This document shows positions 48,670-58,203 of a DNA stretch of 64,000 nucleotides, piece by piece (the first letter of the stretch is position 1; each line of letters starts with the position of its first letter). The position numbers were made by a program, and so were the translations under genes. The notes beneath the pieces were generated by a model. That model saw nothing but the letters and a program-made list of their open reading frames with translations, was not told where the DNA came from and made no database searches. The stretch is from assembly GCF_003718715.1 (NCBI RefSeq), contig NZ_CP033465.1:1674001-1738000 (forward strand). Direction: 5' to 3'. Source of the stretch: Clostridium sp. JN-1. Lineage in GTDB: Bacteria > Bacillota > Clostridia > Clostridiales > Clostridiaceae.

Positions 48670-51201
48670 TTATATGAATAAGTTAACATTGGAATCTTCT
48701 GCTTCTCCTAGATAATACCCCACGCCGCCTACTTTAACTCCATCTATTAGTTCTTCCTTTTTAAGTCCCATAACATCCATAGTCATTTGACATGCAACTA
48801 TTTGTATTCCGCTGTCTATAGCAGCCTTAATTAAATCTTCAAGTGAAGAAACATTTTTATTTTTCATTGCCTTTTTCATCATTTTTGTTCCCATTCCAAG
48901 CATATTCATCTTGGAAAGCTTTAATTTTTTAGTTCCTCTTGGCATCATGAATCCAAACATCTTATCCATAAATCCCTTTGAAACTTTAACTTTTTCATGT
49001 TTTCTTAATATATTAAGTCCCCAAAAGGTAAAGAACATAGTAACCTTTTTGCCCATAGAAGCTGCACCATTTGCTATTACAAAGGATGCCATTGCTTTAT
49101 CAAAATCTCCACTAAATACTACTAATGTCTTGTTATCCTTTTGTGCAATTGTACCAGCATTAATGCTTGTATTAGAAGTATTATTATTTAGCACTATCTG
49201 TTTTTTTTTACCCTTTCTTATGAAAGCTGTGATACTGCCTTTATCTTTTTCTCTACCTAATAATTCGTTATCTGTTCTTTCACACCAAGACTTTATATCT
49301 TCATAAAAACCTTGATCCGATGCAGTAACTTTTAATACTTCTCCTTCTTTCATATCCTGCACATTTGTATTAACCTGCATTAGTGGTCCTGGACAGCATA
49401 ATCCACAAGCATCAAGATCTTTGTCAAAGTACCCTTTTTTATGTGCTTCAGATGCTTCTTTGTATTCATTTAAATTACTCTCTAAACTTACATTACTAGA
49501 TTTTCCTTTTAAATTCATAGAACCTATGTCATTATTCTTATTCATTACAACATCCTTTGGTTTGAACTTACTCATGGTATAAGTTTTATATCCACCTGTT
49601 AAGTTCTTTACTTTGAATCCATTTGCCTTTAAGATTCTTGCAGCTATATATCCTCTAAGTCCTACCTGACAATAAACTAATATTTCTTTATTCTTATCCA
49701 ATTCATTTAATTTATTTCTTAAATCATCTACAGGTATATTTAAAGCTCCGTTAATATTTCCATTACTATATTCTAATCCGGTTCTTACATCCACAAGTTG
49801 AGTAGTATTTTTATCCCTATTGTCTATATCTTCAGGAAGTACTGCATCCATTTTTCCTGTTAACACATTTGCAGCTACAAATCCAGCCATGTTTACTGGG
49901 TCTTTGGCAGAAGAGTAAGGCGGCGCATAAGCAAGTTCCAGCTCTTCTAAATCATAGATTGTTCCGCCAAGTCTCATAGTCACTGCTATGTCATCCATTC
50001 TCTTATCTACACCAGCATATCCAAAAGCTTGTGCTCCAAGTATTTTTCCTTTAGCATTGAAGATAAGCTTTATAGACATAGGTGAAGCTCCTGGGTAATA
50101 ACCTGCACTAGATTGAGGATGAACATATATAACTTTGTATGGTATATTTTTTGATTTTAATGTTCTCTCGTTGTTTCCCGTACTTGAACCTGTCAATCCA
50201 AATACCTTTATAATTGATGTTCCCATAGTTCCTTTATAAATTGAATTTAAGCGGCATACATTATCTGCTGCAATTCTTCCTTGTTTATTAGCAGGTCCAG
50301 CAAGTGCAATAGCTGTCTTACTTCCATTTACAAAATCAACTACTTCAATAGCATCTCCTACTGCATATACTCCTTCTACATTAGTTTTCATTTTATTATT
50401 TACTATTATATGATCTTTTGGTCCAAGCTCTATTCCTGAGCCCTTTAAAAATACAGTATCTGGTTTTACTCCTATGGCAAGTATAACTATATCTGCATAT
50501 AAAGTTTTTCCACTATTTAATGTTACCTTTATAACATTGTCGTCTTCCTTAAAAGACTTAACTCCATCTTTTAGTATAACCCCAACTCCATTATATTGTA
50601 GTTCCTTTTCCGCAAAAGTTACCATCTCTGAATCAAAAGGTGCTAATATATGCGGTGCTCCTTCAACTAAAGCTGTATTTAAGCCTCTCTCTTTAAGGTT
50701 TTCTGCCATCTCGACACCAATAAATCCTCCGCCAATAACAACTGCATTTTTTATATTACCCTTGTCGATATAAGCTTTTATTTTATCAGTATCTGGTACA
50801 TTTCTTAGTGTAAATATCTTATCACTTTGTATTCCTTGTATAGAAGGCTCAGCAGGAGATGCTCCAGGTGATAAAATTAAATAATCATAATTTTCCTCAT
50901 ACTCGCCATTATCTTTACTATTTACCTTTACTTTTTTATTTTTAGTATCTACCGTTATTACTTTACTATTCACCCTAACATCAATATTAAATCTTGCTTT
51001 CATAGCTTCAGGAGTTTGTACTAATAATTTTTCTCTTTCCTTTATAGTCTCTCCTATATAATAAGGTAATCCACAGTTTGCAAAAGATATATATTCACCT
51101 TTTTCAAACAGTATTATTTCTGCATTTTCATCAAGCCTTCTAAGTCTTGCGGCAGCAGATGCACCTCCAGCTACTCCGCCAACTATTATAATTTTCTTCA
51201 T
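48670..51201 (-). CDS. CoA-disulfide reductase / rhodanese / TusA / DsrE fusion protein
   Basis: An 843-aa multidomain enzyme. Residues 1-445 form an FAD/NAD(P)-disulfide reductase of the CoADR/NADH-oxidase type: FAD-binding GGVAGGASAAARLRR, active Cys in SFANCGLPYYIG, and NAD-binding VIGGGFIGVEMAE. Residues about 455-545 are a rhodanese domain with active Cys in VYCQVGLRGY. About 590-670 is TusA-like (DACGLCCPGPLMQ), and 675-843 is a DsrE-type domain with a Cys in IVACQMTMDVMG. Such fusions probably relay persulfide sulfur between thiols (inference). ATG 51201 has GGGAGG 8 bases upstream. The HesB-like gene follows it. Confidence 0.9.
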   Translation of the reverse strand: MKKIIIVGGVAGGASAAARLRRLDENAEIILFEKGEYISFANCGLPYYIGETIKEREKLLVQTPEAMKARFNIDVRVNSKVITVDTKNKKVKVNSKDNGEYEENYDYLILSPGASPAEPSIQGIQSDKIFTLRNVPDTDKIKAYIDKGNIKNAVVIGGGFIGVEMAENLKERGLNTALVEGAPHILAPFDSEMVTFAEKELQYNGVGVILKDGVKSFKEDDNVIKVTLNSGKTLYADIVILAIGVKPDTVFLKGSGIELGPKDHIIVNNKMKTNVEGVYAVGDAIEVVDFVNGSKTAIALAGPANKQGRIAADNVCRLNSIYKGTMGTSIIKVFGLTGSSTGNNERTLKSKNIPYKVIYVHPQSSAGYYPGASPMSIKLIFNAKGKILGAQAFGYAGVDKRMDDIAVTMRLGGTIYDLEELELAYAPPYSSAKDPVNMAGFVAANVLTGKMDAVLPEDIDNRDKNTTQLVDVRTGLEYSNGNINGALNIPVDDLRNKLNELDKNKEILVYCQVGLRGYIAARILKANGFKVKNLTGGYKTYTMSKFKPKDVVMNKNNDIGSMNLKGKSSNVSLESNLNEYKEASEAHKKGYFDKDLDACGLCCPGPLMQVNTNVQDMKEGEVLKVTASDQGFYEDIKSWCERTDNELLGREKDKGSITAFIRKGKKKQIVLNNNTSNTSINAGTIAQKDNKTLVVFSGDFDKAMASFVIANGAASMGKKVTMFFTFWGLNILRKHEKVKVSKGFMDKMFGFMMPRGTKKLKLSKMNMLGMGTKMMKKAMKNKNVSSLEDLIKAAIDSGIQIVACQMTMDVMGLKKEELIDGVKVGGVGYYLGEAEDSNVNLFI

Positions 51202-51290
51202 ATACATTTCCTCCCAGTATAAATATTATAATAATCTATTTTTCTTTATTTAAAATCACATTGATTAAATCTTCATAATCGTTATATTTA

Positions 51291-51312
51291 TATATTACAA
51301 TATAGTAATATA
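51291..51312 (-). promoter_or_regulatory. Operator-like palindrome upstream of the CoADR fusion
   Basis: TATATTAC (51291-51298) and GTAATATA (51305-51312) form a perfect 8-bp inverted repeat with a 6-base spacer, about 90 bases ahead of the gene. ArsR-type repressors of persulfide systems bind AT-rich dyads like this; the regulator is not in the window. Confidence 0.4.
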
Positions 51313-51503
51313 AAAATCAATACTTTTTTTGATAATCTAAAATTCAAATGCAAAGCATTTTTCTCTATAGCTGATTGCAAAACTAGGATAACATTCAGGA
51401 AGTTAATGGAATAAGGTTTGTCGAGCTGTCTGTCAATTAAGTTATACCAGTAATAACTAATTCGGACTTTAAAGAATCAGTTTTATGGATCTTTTAGTTC
51501 TTA

Positions 51504-51518
51504 GGTAAACGGTTTACC
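51504..51518. promoter_or_regulatory. 15-bp perfect palindrome resembling a LacI/CcpA-type operator
   Basis: GGTAAACGGTTTACC is fully symmetric about its central G. Its core GTAAACGGTTTAC is close to the cre pattern. It lies 13 bases beyond the isomerase terminator and 300 bases before the CoADR gene, which is not a usual operator position. Apart from this and the dyad at 51291, the 51202-51529 region shows no gene. Confidence 0.35.
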
Positions 51519-51529
51519 GTATACAAAAT

Positions 51530-51560
51530 AAGTGCTCACCGACTAAGTCAGTGAGCACTT
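51530..51560. terminator. Terminator of the isomerase gene
   Basis: AAGTGCTCAC (51530-51539) pairs with GTGAGCACTT (51551-51560) and the stem continues inward with CGACT/AGTCAG. T-rich flanks on both strands. It is 33 bases past the isomerase stop. Confidence 0.85.
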
Positions 51561-51592
51561 TATTCCTTCATCCGCAACTTACAAATTTATTT

Positions 51593-52543
51593 TTATCTAC
51601 AATATTTATCTCTTAAAGCTAAAGTATACTTGACTGTTTGTTCTACAGCTTTTTCTTGATCCTCAATCATCTTATCAATAAGATTTTCTGGTGGATAATA
51701 ATAGTCTGAAGGTTTAATTACATTTGGATCATATGGCGGTTTCTCAACTTTAAATGCTCCTTCACCCACATTAAATACTCCACCTGTTCCAGGTTCTCTC
51801 TTAAATGAAACTGCATATGGGAAACACATTTCTATATTTACTCTTGTTAATTTTGACTCATTAACAAGTATTTTAAAGCATTCATCTAAATCTATATTAC
51901 CTGTACCTGCTGGAACTCCACAAACCTTATATTCATCTCCATCTTTAATTACAATATGATCTTTAAAATGTGTAGTAAATGCATATGGGGCTAGTTTTTT
52001 AACAGCTTCAACAGGATCTTCCCATGCCATCATTCCGTTTCCAATGTCACAATGTGCTCCAACCCAAGGGCTGTTTACTTCTTCTATTACTTTTATTACG
52101 TCATCTGTTGTTTCTTCTTCATGATTTTCAACTGCAAACTTTATTCTATATTTCTTTAATAATGGTACAACTTGTTTTATATCTCCAGGAGCTTTTTCTA
52201 ATAATTTAACATCGTATTCTCCCATACAGCAGTAAGTACGAACAACATCTGCTCCTATTTTATGAGCTACTTCTATAACCTCTGTTAAATGTTTTGGATC
52301 TGTACCATTTGTATCGATTTCAGCGTATAATCCGTACTTTTTGATTTCCTGTCTTACTTTTTCTAAATATTCAGGTTCAAAGGACTCCAGAACAGCTATG
52401 TTCTGTACCCCTGGCCATGGAATAATATTTAGCATTACACCATCTAATCCTAATTCAGCAGTCCTTCTTATAAACTTAAATACATCCATTCTTCTAGTAA
52501 TAAACTGTAGATGGTAGCTTTCTGTTTCTAATCCTATTTTCAT
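51593..52543 (-). CDS. Sugar phosphate isomerase/epimerase (TIM-barrel, AP-endonuclease-2 family)
   Basis: A 316-aa protein of the IolE/xylose-isomerase-like TIM-barrel group. Metal-ligand segments are KFAVENHEEET (Glu), VGAHCDIGNGM (Asp), TTHFKDH (His) and VNIEMCFPYA (Glu). Members isomerise or epimerise sugars and inositol intermediates. ATG 52543 is chosen because GAGGAGGA lies directly upstream; the longer frame from 52579 includes it. It forms a small carbohydrate locus with the DeoR regulator and the MFS transporter. Confidence 0.83.
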   Translation of the reverse strand: MKIGLETESYHLQFITRRMDVFKFIRRTAELGLDGVMLNIIPWPGVQNIAVLESFEPEYLEKVRQEIKKYGLYAEIDTNGTDPKHLTEVIEVAHKIGADVVRTYCCMGEYDVKLLEKAPGDIKQVVPLLKKYRIKFAVENHEEETTDDVIKVIEEVNSPWVGAHCDIGNGMMAWEDPVEAVKKLAPYAFTTHFKDHIVIKDGDEYKVCGVPAGTGNIDLDECFKILVNESKLTRVNIEMCFPYAVSFKREPGTGGVFNVGEGAFKVEKPPYDPNVIKPSDYYYPPENLIDKMIEDQEKAVEQTVKYTLALRDKYCR

Positions 52544-52645
52544 ATTAATCCTCCTCATATTATATAATCTTATTTTCATTATATTATTTATCCAATTAAT
52601 GTTATTATATATTAATGTATGTGCATCTTTAAGGCATCTTGTTGA

Positions 52646-52709
52646 TTTTGTGTGTTTTATAGGGTCTAATCTGTTTTTTATGTGTATTTTTAAGTGCTTT
52701 CACTTAAAA
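52646..52709 (-). promoter_or_regulatory. Hairpin and TTTTGTG motif upstream of the isomerase
   Basis: TTTTAAGTG (52688-52696) pairs with CACTTAAAA (52701-52709), a terminator- or operator-like stem between the DeoR gene and the isomerase. TTTTGTG occurs at 52646-52652, the same heptamer that is repeated upstream of the transporter gene. Confidence 0.45.
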
Positions 52710-52760
52710 TAAAATATTCAAAATATATATTAAATTATATCTTTAGTGTATATATCTTAT

Positions 52761-53528
52761 CTATTTATTAACAATTTCTATTCCGTTTTTTAGGTAGTTA
52801 TTCAGAATCTTAGAATCTAATTTTGAATCAGTTATAATTAAGTTCACTTCATGAATATCTTCTAATTTAATAAGTGATATTTTATCCATTTTACTACTAT
52901 CAGCTAATATTATAGTTTCTTGAGAAATCTCTATTAATCCTTTTTCAATTTGAACCTCTTCTGGCATAAAATCAGTAATGCCCCTAATCAATGATACACC
53001 GCCAACGCTAATAAATGCTTTATCAGCGATAAAATTAGAGAGTAACTTTTTTGGAAGTTCACCAAAAAAAGCACGTTCCTTACTATTCAATATACCACCT
53101 GCCAAAATAACAGTGAAACTCTCTGCATCATCTAACTCATTAGCAATCATTAATGAATTGGTTATAACCGTAAGCTCTTTAAAGTTATTTTTTAGCTCTC
53201 TAGCAATTTCTATATTAGTAGTACTATCATTTAGTGCAATTGATTGACCATCCTCTATATATTTAATAGCAATTTTCGCAATTTCTCTTTTTTCATTAAT
53301 AAATTCTTTTTCTCTATTTATATAATTTAATTTTTGAACTTCATTTTTTTTTAATACAGCGCCGCCATAAACGCGTTTCAATAACCCTTCTTTTTCAAGA
53401 GATTCTAAGTCTCTCCTTATTGTTTCAATAGAAACATCAAATAGTTTAGTTAATTTTGATACCTTAACGCTGCCTTCTTCTTCAAGCATTTGTATAATAG
53501 TGTCTTTTCTTTCTTCTGCTAACAACAA
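52761..53528 (-). CDS. DeoR/GlpR-family transcriptional regulator
   Basis: A 255-aa regulator. The N-terminal helix-turn-helix of the DeoR signature lies at about residues 6-57 (RKDTIIQMLEEEGSVKVSKLTKLFDVSIETIRRDLESLEKEGLLKR contains it), and the C-terminal sugar-phosphate sensor domain has ALNDSTTN, VITNSLMIANEL and DKAFISVGGVS. It probably represses the flanking isomerase and transporter genes and responds to a phosphorylated sugar. The start is TTG 53528 behind a GGGGGGG run. Confidence 0.88.
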   Translation of the reverse strand: MLLAEERKDTIIQMLEEEGSVKVSKLTKLFDVSIETIRRDLESLEKEGLLKRVYGGAVLKKNEVQKLNYINREKEFINEKREIAKIAIKYIEDGQSIALNDSTTNIEIARELKNNFKELTVITNSLMIANELDDAESFTVILAGGILNSKERAFFGELPKKLLSNFIADKAFISVGGVSLIRGITDFMPEEVQIEKGLIEISQETIILADSSKMDKISLIKLEDIHEVNLIITDSKLDSKILNNYLKNGIEIVNK

Positions 53529-53740
53529 ATTCCCCCCCTTTCATCAACTTATAGGTTTTTATTTATATCGTATCAGCATAAGAACTTTTATTAAATGCAA
53601 AATGTGGAATGCTATAATTATTTCATGACATTTATTATTTTTTGTATCCTATTATTAATATATTTTCTAAAATATTATCGCTGTAGAAATAGCTATAGGA
53701 CGATTTAATATCAATCCTACAGCAGTCTATTTTACTTATT

Positions 53741-55021
53741 TTAGGCAGCTTCTTGGCCTAATGCTTTTTTCTTATTAACCATATGAACTAATAAACTACT
53801 TAAAATGAATCCTAATACTGAAAAAGCAATCATAAGCAAAAATACTTGTTTGTATCCATTAATTCCTGGAGTCTTATCTATTAATGAACCAAATAGAGGG
53901 AATGCAAACATTGAAGGCGCATATCCTACAAAACAAGCTACTGAAGTTGCAGCGCCGCTTATTTCTCTTGGTATTTCAACTTCTTCCATAGGTGCAAAGA
54001 ATACTGCTCTCATTGTAAATATTATTGTTCCAAAACCAAGTGTAAATGTCATTCCTGCATATACATTCATTTTCTGATGCGGTAAGAATATAAATATTGT
54101 CATTGCTGCAATTGCTGCTACAAAAGCAGCTCTTATATATTTTGATGGAGATTTAAATCCCTTATCAGCTAAAAATCCACCTATAGGTCCGCCAACCATT
54201 TTTAAACCATACTGATTTATAATACCGTAAGCACCAACAAGCGCTACAGGCAGTCCATAAATATCCTTTAAGAATGGAATGAAATAGGTTAAACCACAAT
54301 ATACTGAATATACTGAGAATATAGTAAATGATACTAGCCATACTTCCGGCATTTTCAATGCTTTAATTGCACCTTGTAATGCAATTTTATTTTTATTAAC
54401 TTCGCCATCTTTATTTTTAGTTGTTACTATTACATCATCTTCAAGTAAGAAATAAGAAATAATACCTACTACAATTACTATTGTTGAATAGAATACTATA
54501 GCTCCCTTTAAGCCAGTTGATCCTGCTCCTAATAGTTGAAATATTCCAAGAGCAGTAAATGCAACTATTGTATCAACTACTCCTCTGCCTGCCTCAAGAA
54601 ATCCAAACATTCTTCCCTGTTCGTCTTTACCGCCTAGTAATCTAACTGACTTTACAAGAACCGGCCAGAATAACAATTCTGCAAATACAGCAAATAGACA
54701 CCAAAGTATTAACATTCCTGTATATCCTGGAGACGTTAACATAAAGAATCCCAAAGCTCCAACACCTATCAGTCCAATTGGCAGCAGTTTCTTTTTGGAG
54801 AATCTATCTGTTAAATACATTGAAAATATATATCCGAAAGATTGGACAATTGCATAAGCAGATAACATTGCACCTATTTGTGTATTTGTTAAATGGAATT
54901 GCTGCTGCATAGGAACATAAAATGCATCTTTTAGGTATGGAAGTTTATAAATCGTTCCTCCTCCTAAAATTAAAGTTCCAAATGTCATCCATTTTTTAAT
55001 ACTCCCCTTTTTTTCTTCCAA
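53741..55021 (-). CDS. Major facilitator superfamily transporter
   Basis: A 426-aa protein with 12 predicted membrane helices in two halves, a central cytoplasmic loop (about residues 200-225, Lys/Asp-rich) and the MFS loop motif degenerate as DRFSKKKLLP. It is likely to import the sugar or polyol handled by the adjacent isomerase. TTG 55021 (EEKKGSIKKW follows) has GGGAGG 8 bases upstream; the frame from 55039 contains that site. The long upstream region carries repeated motifs. Confidence 0.85.
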   Translation of the reverse strand: MEEKKGSIKKWMTFGTLILGGGTIYKLPYLKDAFYVPMQQQFHLTNTQIGAMLSAYAIVQSFGYIFSMYLTDRFSKKKLLPIGLIGVGALGFFMLTSPGYTGMLILWCLFAVFAELLFWPVLVKSVRLLGGKDEQGRMFGFLEAGRGVVDTIVAFTALGIFQLLGAGSTGLKGAIVFYSTIVIVVGIISYFLLEDDVIVTTKNKDGEVNKNKIALQGAIKALKMPEVWLVSFTIFSVYSVYCGLTYFIPFLKDIYGLPVALVGAYGIINQYGLKMVGGPIGGFLADKGFKSPSKYIRAAFVAAIAAMTIFIFLPHQKMNVYAGMTFTLGFGTIIFTMRAVFFAPMEEVEIPREISGAATSVACFVGYAPSMFAFPLFGSLIDKTPGINGYKQVFLLMIAFSVLGFILSSLLVHMVNKKKALGQEAA

Positions 55022-55055
55022 CTTAAAAACCTCCCACAATTATTATGAATAATGC

Positions 55056-55243
55056 CGTTAAAAATCGTTAAGTATCGAAAACATTTTCATTAATGCAAGT
55101 ATATATTATTTTTTGTGGATTGTAAAGCATTTCTATGTACTTTTTTTGTTGTTTTGTGGCTTTTATTTGGAAACTCCTTTATATTTATTCAATATTCTTG
55201 CTTTTTTGTGCTTTTGTGATAATTTGTAGGTTGTATTTTTGTG
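55056..55243 (-). promoter_or_regulatory. Regulatory region upstream of the MFS gene: heptamer repeats and a cre-like site
   Basis: TTTTGTG occurs five times in 133 bases (55111, 55152, 55204, 55212, 55237). CGTTAA is repeated at 55056-55071 with a 4-base spacer. CGAAAACATTTTCA (55076-55089) is near-palindromic and close to a CcpA cre site. DeoR-type regulators bind repeated short T-rich motifs, so these are operator candidates. The 73-codon plus-strand frame here has no ribosome site and is not called. Confidence 0.5.
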
Positions 55244-55385
55244 TCATACTTGATATTATAGCTAAAATATATTTAACTACGGATACCTTACTTAAACCTG
55301 TTATGGTAATAATCTCTTTATTTGAAAAAGGAATTTTATTGTTCTATATAGATTAAACTTGGGGCTAGAAACCCTATGCATTTGA

Positions 55386-55943
55386 TTACTCCTTTTTCAT
55401 AGTAATTGCTGCGTGCTTATTTACTCTATTAAACACATAAATTGTTATTTTGCTGCATATCAATCCTAAAATTATGCCAGCTAAAACATCTGTAGGATAA
55501 TGAACATATAAATACAACCTTGAAAAAGCTATCAAAGATGCCAAACCGAAAAAAACAAATGCATATCTTTTAAAATACTTTGCCAATACCCCTGCAGCTG
55601 CAAATGAAGAAGCAGCGTGTCCTGAAGGGAATGAATATGATAAAGGTTTTGGAATTAAAAGATTAGCTGCTGGTATATAAGTTGATGGTCTCATACGCTG
55701 AACTGCATGTTTTAAAATTCCTTCACATAAAATTGTATTTAATAATAAAGCTCCTAAAACCATAAAACCTATATTTCTATATTTTTTATTAATTATTAAT
55801 AAAACAGCAATCGTAATCCATATAAATCCACCGCTGCCTAAGTAGGTCACGAAAACCATTATTTTATCCATTACATATCCATGCATATTATTATTTATAC
55901 ACAGGAGAATGTAATTATCAAGGTGTTGTATTAATGACATCAT
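55386..55943 (-). CDS. PAP2-family membrane phosphatase
   Basis: About 185 aa with five or six membrane helices. The three phosphatase motifs are present: KHAVQRMRP, PSGH in YSFPSGHAAS, and SRLYLYVHYPTD. The family removes phosphate from lipid substrates such as undecaprenyl diphosphate (BcrC-like) or phosphatidic acid. ATG 55943 is preferred since GGAGG lies 11 bases upstream, overlapping the alternative ATG 55961. It is a single gene downstream of the tetracycline-protection-type GTPase, separated by a terminator. Confidence 0.85.
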   Translation of the reverse strand: MMSLIQHLDNYILLCINNNMHGYVMDKIMVFVTYLGSGGFIWITIAVLLIINKKYRNIGFMVLGALLLNTILCEGILKHAVQRMRPSTYIPAANLLIPKPLSYSFPSGHAASSFAAAGVLAKYFKRYAFVFFGLASLIAFSRLYLYVHYPTDVLAGIILGLICSKITIYVFNRVNKHAAITMKKE

Positions 55944-56158
55944 TTTTATTATTTCCTCCATTTCTTTTTTCTTTAATTAATATAACTACTGCTGGAATAA
56001 TAGATATTATTATAATAACAATTAATACATGAAACTTAATTCTCTTCAAATAATCTGCATCTATTACATATAACATTATCTATTCTTAAGATTAAAATTA
56101 CATTAAAAAGCTCTTAGATTTTCTTAAAAGTTGCTCTATATTTTAAAACTTACAAAAA

Positions 56159-56190
56159 ATAAGATGAAAGGAACTTATCTTCCATCTTAT
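56159..56190 (-). terminator. Terminator of the SDR-GTPase operon
   Basis: On the minus strand ATAAGATGGAAG pairs with CTTTCATCTTAT (12 bp, one G-U) around an 8-base loop; TTTTTTG follows. About 53 bases past the GTPase stop. Confidence 0.88.
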
Positions 56191-56243
56191 ACTATATCTT
56201 TATTTATCTAATTATTATGTATTGCATAACTAAAAACCTATAT

Positions 56244-58187
56244 TTATTTCAAACAATGCATGTATTCTTTTGCCTTATCTCCACTTACTAAAAATGCTTG
56301 CCCTTTTGAACAAAATATTGAACTCGATGTATATTCAATATCTGCATTGTTATTGTATCCTATATTTTGTATAACTTCTTCTTGATTATGACAAACATCG
56401 TATCCATCAAATACAAAGTTGATTTTTCCCCTGCCATTTGTTGATGATATAAACTCTAAATTATAATTCATAAATTCTGACACAGGTCCTCTTCCATTTA
56501 TAAAAACCTTGTCATTATGTATATCCGGGCTTTTAAAAGAACCATTTAATCTTTGTATATCTGACAAGACCTTTCCTATATACTCTACATCTGCTGATAT
56601 TTTAAATCGGTAATATGGCTCTAAAACTACATTTTTAGCAGATTCAAGTCCTTGTCTTAGTGCCCTTAAAGTTGCTTCTCTAAAATCTCCACCACTTGTA
56701 TGTTTAATATGCGCACGCCCCGTCAAAAGTGTAATCTTTAAGTCAGTTACTGGAGAACCCGTCAAAATTCCATGGTGTTCCCTTTCATATATATTGGTAC
56801 GTATTAAATTTTGATTTCCAATTGTCAAATCATCTGTACTGCATTCACTTTTAAATGTAATTCCACTATTTCTCTCACCAGGCTCCAGCCTAAGATGTAC
56901 TTCAGCATAATGCTTTAAAGGTTCAAAATGTCCATATCCTATGCTGTTCTCTAATATAGTTTCTTTATACAAAATTTTGCACGGACCAAAGTCAACTAAT
57001 AAATTAAATCTTTCTTTTACAACCTGTTTTAAAACTTCAAGTTGAACTATACCCATAATATGAACTTGTATTTCTTTCATTTTCTCATTCCAAGTTATAT
57101 TTAAAGCAGGATCCTCATCTTCTAAGATTTTAAAACAGTTTAAAACTTCTTTTGGATTTAATTTATCATCAAATATAACTTTTGATTTTAAAGTTGGTAC
57201 TGCACTATAGTTTGCCTTTTTCCCTAAGCTGCCTATTCCATCTCCTATTTTTACACTTGTAAGTCCGCAAACTGCAAAAAGCTGGCCTGCCGAAACGCTG
57301 TCTGCTGTTTTAAACTTACTGCCATTGTAAATCCTTATTTCATTTACTTTTTCGTAATTTTCACCAATCTGAATTTTTTCTTTTATATTTAATACACCGC
57401 TTAGTGCTTTTATATAAGTAATCTTATTTTGATCTTCATCATATCGTACTTTATATACTATACCGCTAAACTTAACCTTATTGTCATATTCAGTAAAAGT
57501 TAATATATCAAGTTTTTCAATAAAAGTATCTATGCCAATATCTTTAAGCGCCGAACCACTAAAACATGGAAACAACTTATTTTGTTTAATCATCTTTCTC
57601 ACAGAATTTAACCATAAATCTTTCTTATAGCCATTTTCCAAGTATTTCTCAAGAAGGTTATCGTCTTTCTCAGCTATAAATTCTACAAGTTCAGGACTCA
57701 TATTTCCGCCTTCAAATGAATCATCCATTAGATATACATCTAAAGTCAAATTCAATTTTATTTCATTTAAGACAGCCTCAAGATTAGAAGTTTCTATATC
57801 AACTTTATTTATAAAGAAAAAAGTTGGAATTTTATTTTTCCTAAGTAATTCCCATATGACTTCCGTTTGACTTTGAATTCCCTGGTTTCCACTTATTATA
57901 ACAATGGCATAATCCATAATTTGAATTGCCCTTTCCATTTCAGACGAAAAATCCATATGCCCTGGGGTATCTACTAAATAATAAGTAGAAGAATTATACT
58001 TAAAAACTGCTTGATCTGAAAATACAGTAATTCCTCTTTCCTTTTCTATATTATTATTATCTAGAAATGAGTCTTTATGATCCACTCTTCCAAGACTTCT
58101 AATGCTCTTTGTGTGATATAATATTTGTTCGGCAAGTGTTGTCTTTCCTGCATCTACATGTGCAAACATACCAATTATTTTATTCAT
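56244..58187 (-). CDS. TetM/EF-G-like ribosomal protection-type GTPase
   Basis: A 647-aa translational GTPase. G1 is AHVDAGKTT, G2 KERGITV, G3 DTPGHMDF and G4 NKVD, followed by EF-G-like domains II-V. The C-terminus (ISSTNGRGKINFVFDGYDVCHN) matches the end of tetracycline ribosomal protection proteins, where a short helix after domain V reaches the drug site. Identity to true Tet(M) seems moderate, and many clostridia carry chromosomal relatives with no proven resistance, so I do not assign a tet symbol. ATG 58187 has TAGGAGTGC upstream. It starts 16 bases after the SDR stop. Confidence 0.85.
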   Translation of the reverse strand: MNKIIGMFAHVDAGKTTLAEQILYHTKSIRSLGRVDHKDSFLDNNNIEKERGITVFSDQAVFKYNSSTYYLVDTPGHMDFSSEMERAIQIMDYAIVIISGNQGIQSQTEVIWELLRKNKIPTFFFINKVDIETSNLEAVLNEIKLNLTLDVYLMDDSFEGGNMSPELVEFIAEKDDNLLEKYLENGYKKDLWLNSVRKMIKQNKLFPCFSGSALKDIGIDTFIEKLDILTFTEYDNKVKFSGIVYKVRYDEDQNKITYIKALSGVLNIKEKIQIGENYEKVNEIRIYNGSKFKTADSVSAGQLFAVCGLTSVKIGDGIGSLGKKANYSAVPTLKSKVIFDDKLNPKEVLNCFKILEDEDPALNITWNEKMKEIQVHIMGIVQLEVLKQVVKERFNLLVDFGPCKILYKETILENSIGYGHFEPLKHYAEVHLRLEPGERNSGITFKSECSTDDLTIGNQNLIRTNIYEREHHGILTGSPVTDLKITLLTGRAHIKHTSGGDFREATLRALRQGLESAKNVVLEPYYRFKISADVEYIGKVLSDIQRLNGSFKSPDIHNDKVFINGRGPVSEFMNYNLEFISSTNGRGKINFVFDGYDVCHNQEEVIQNIGYNNNADIEYTSSSIFCSKGQAFLVSGDKAKEYMHCLK

Positions 58188-58203
58188 ATTAAGCACTCCT
58201 AAG

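Noticed and set aside
55111-55243. Repeated heptamers as a CRISPR-like array
   Set aside because: Units are 7 bases with irregular spacing; no repeat-spacer structure and no cas genes.
55135-55356. 73-codon plus-strand ORF upstream of the MFS gene
   Set aside because: No ribosome site, composition of repeated TTTTGTG and low-complexity aromatic residues; better explained as a regulatory region.
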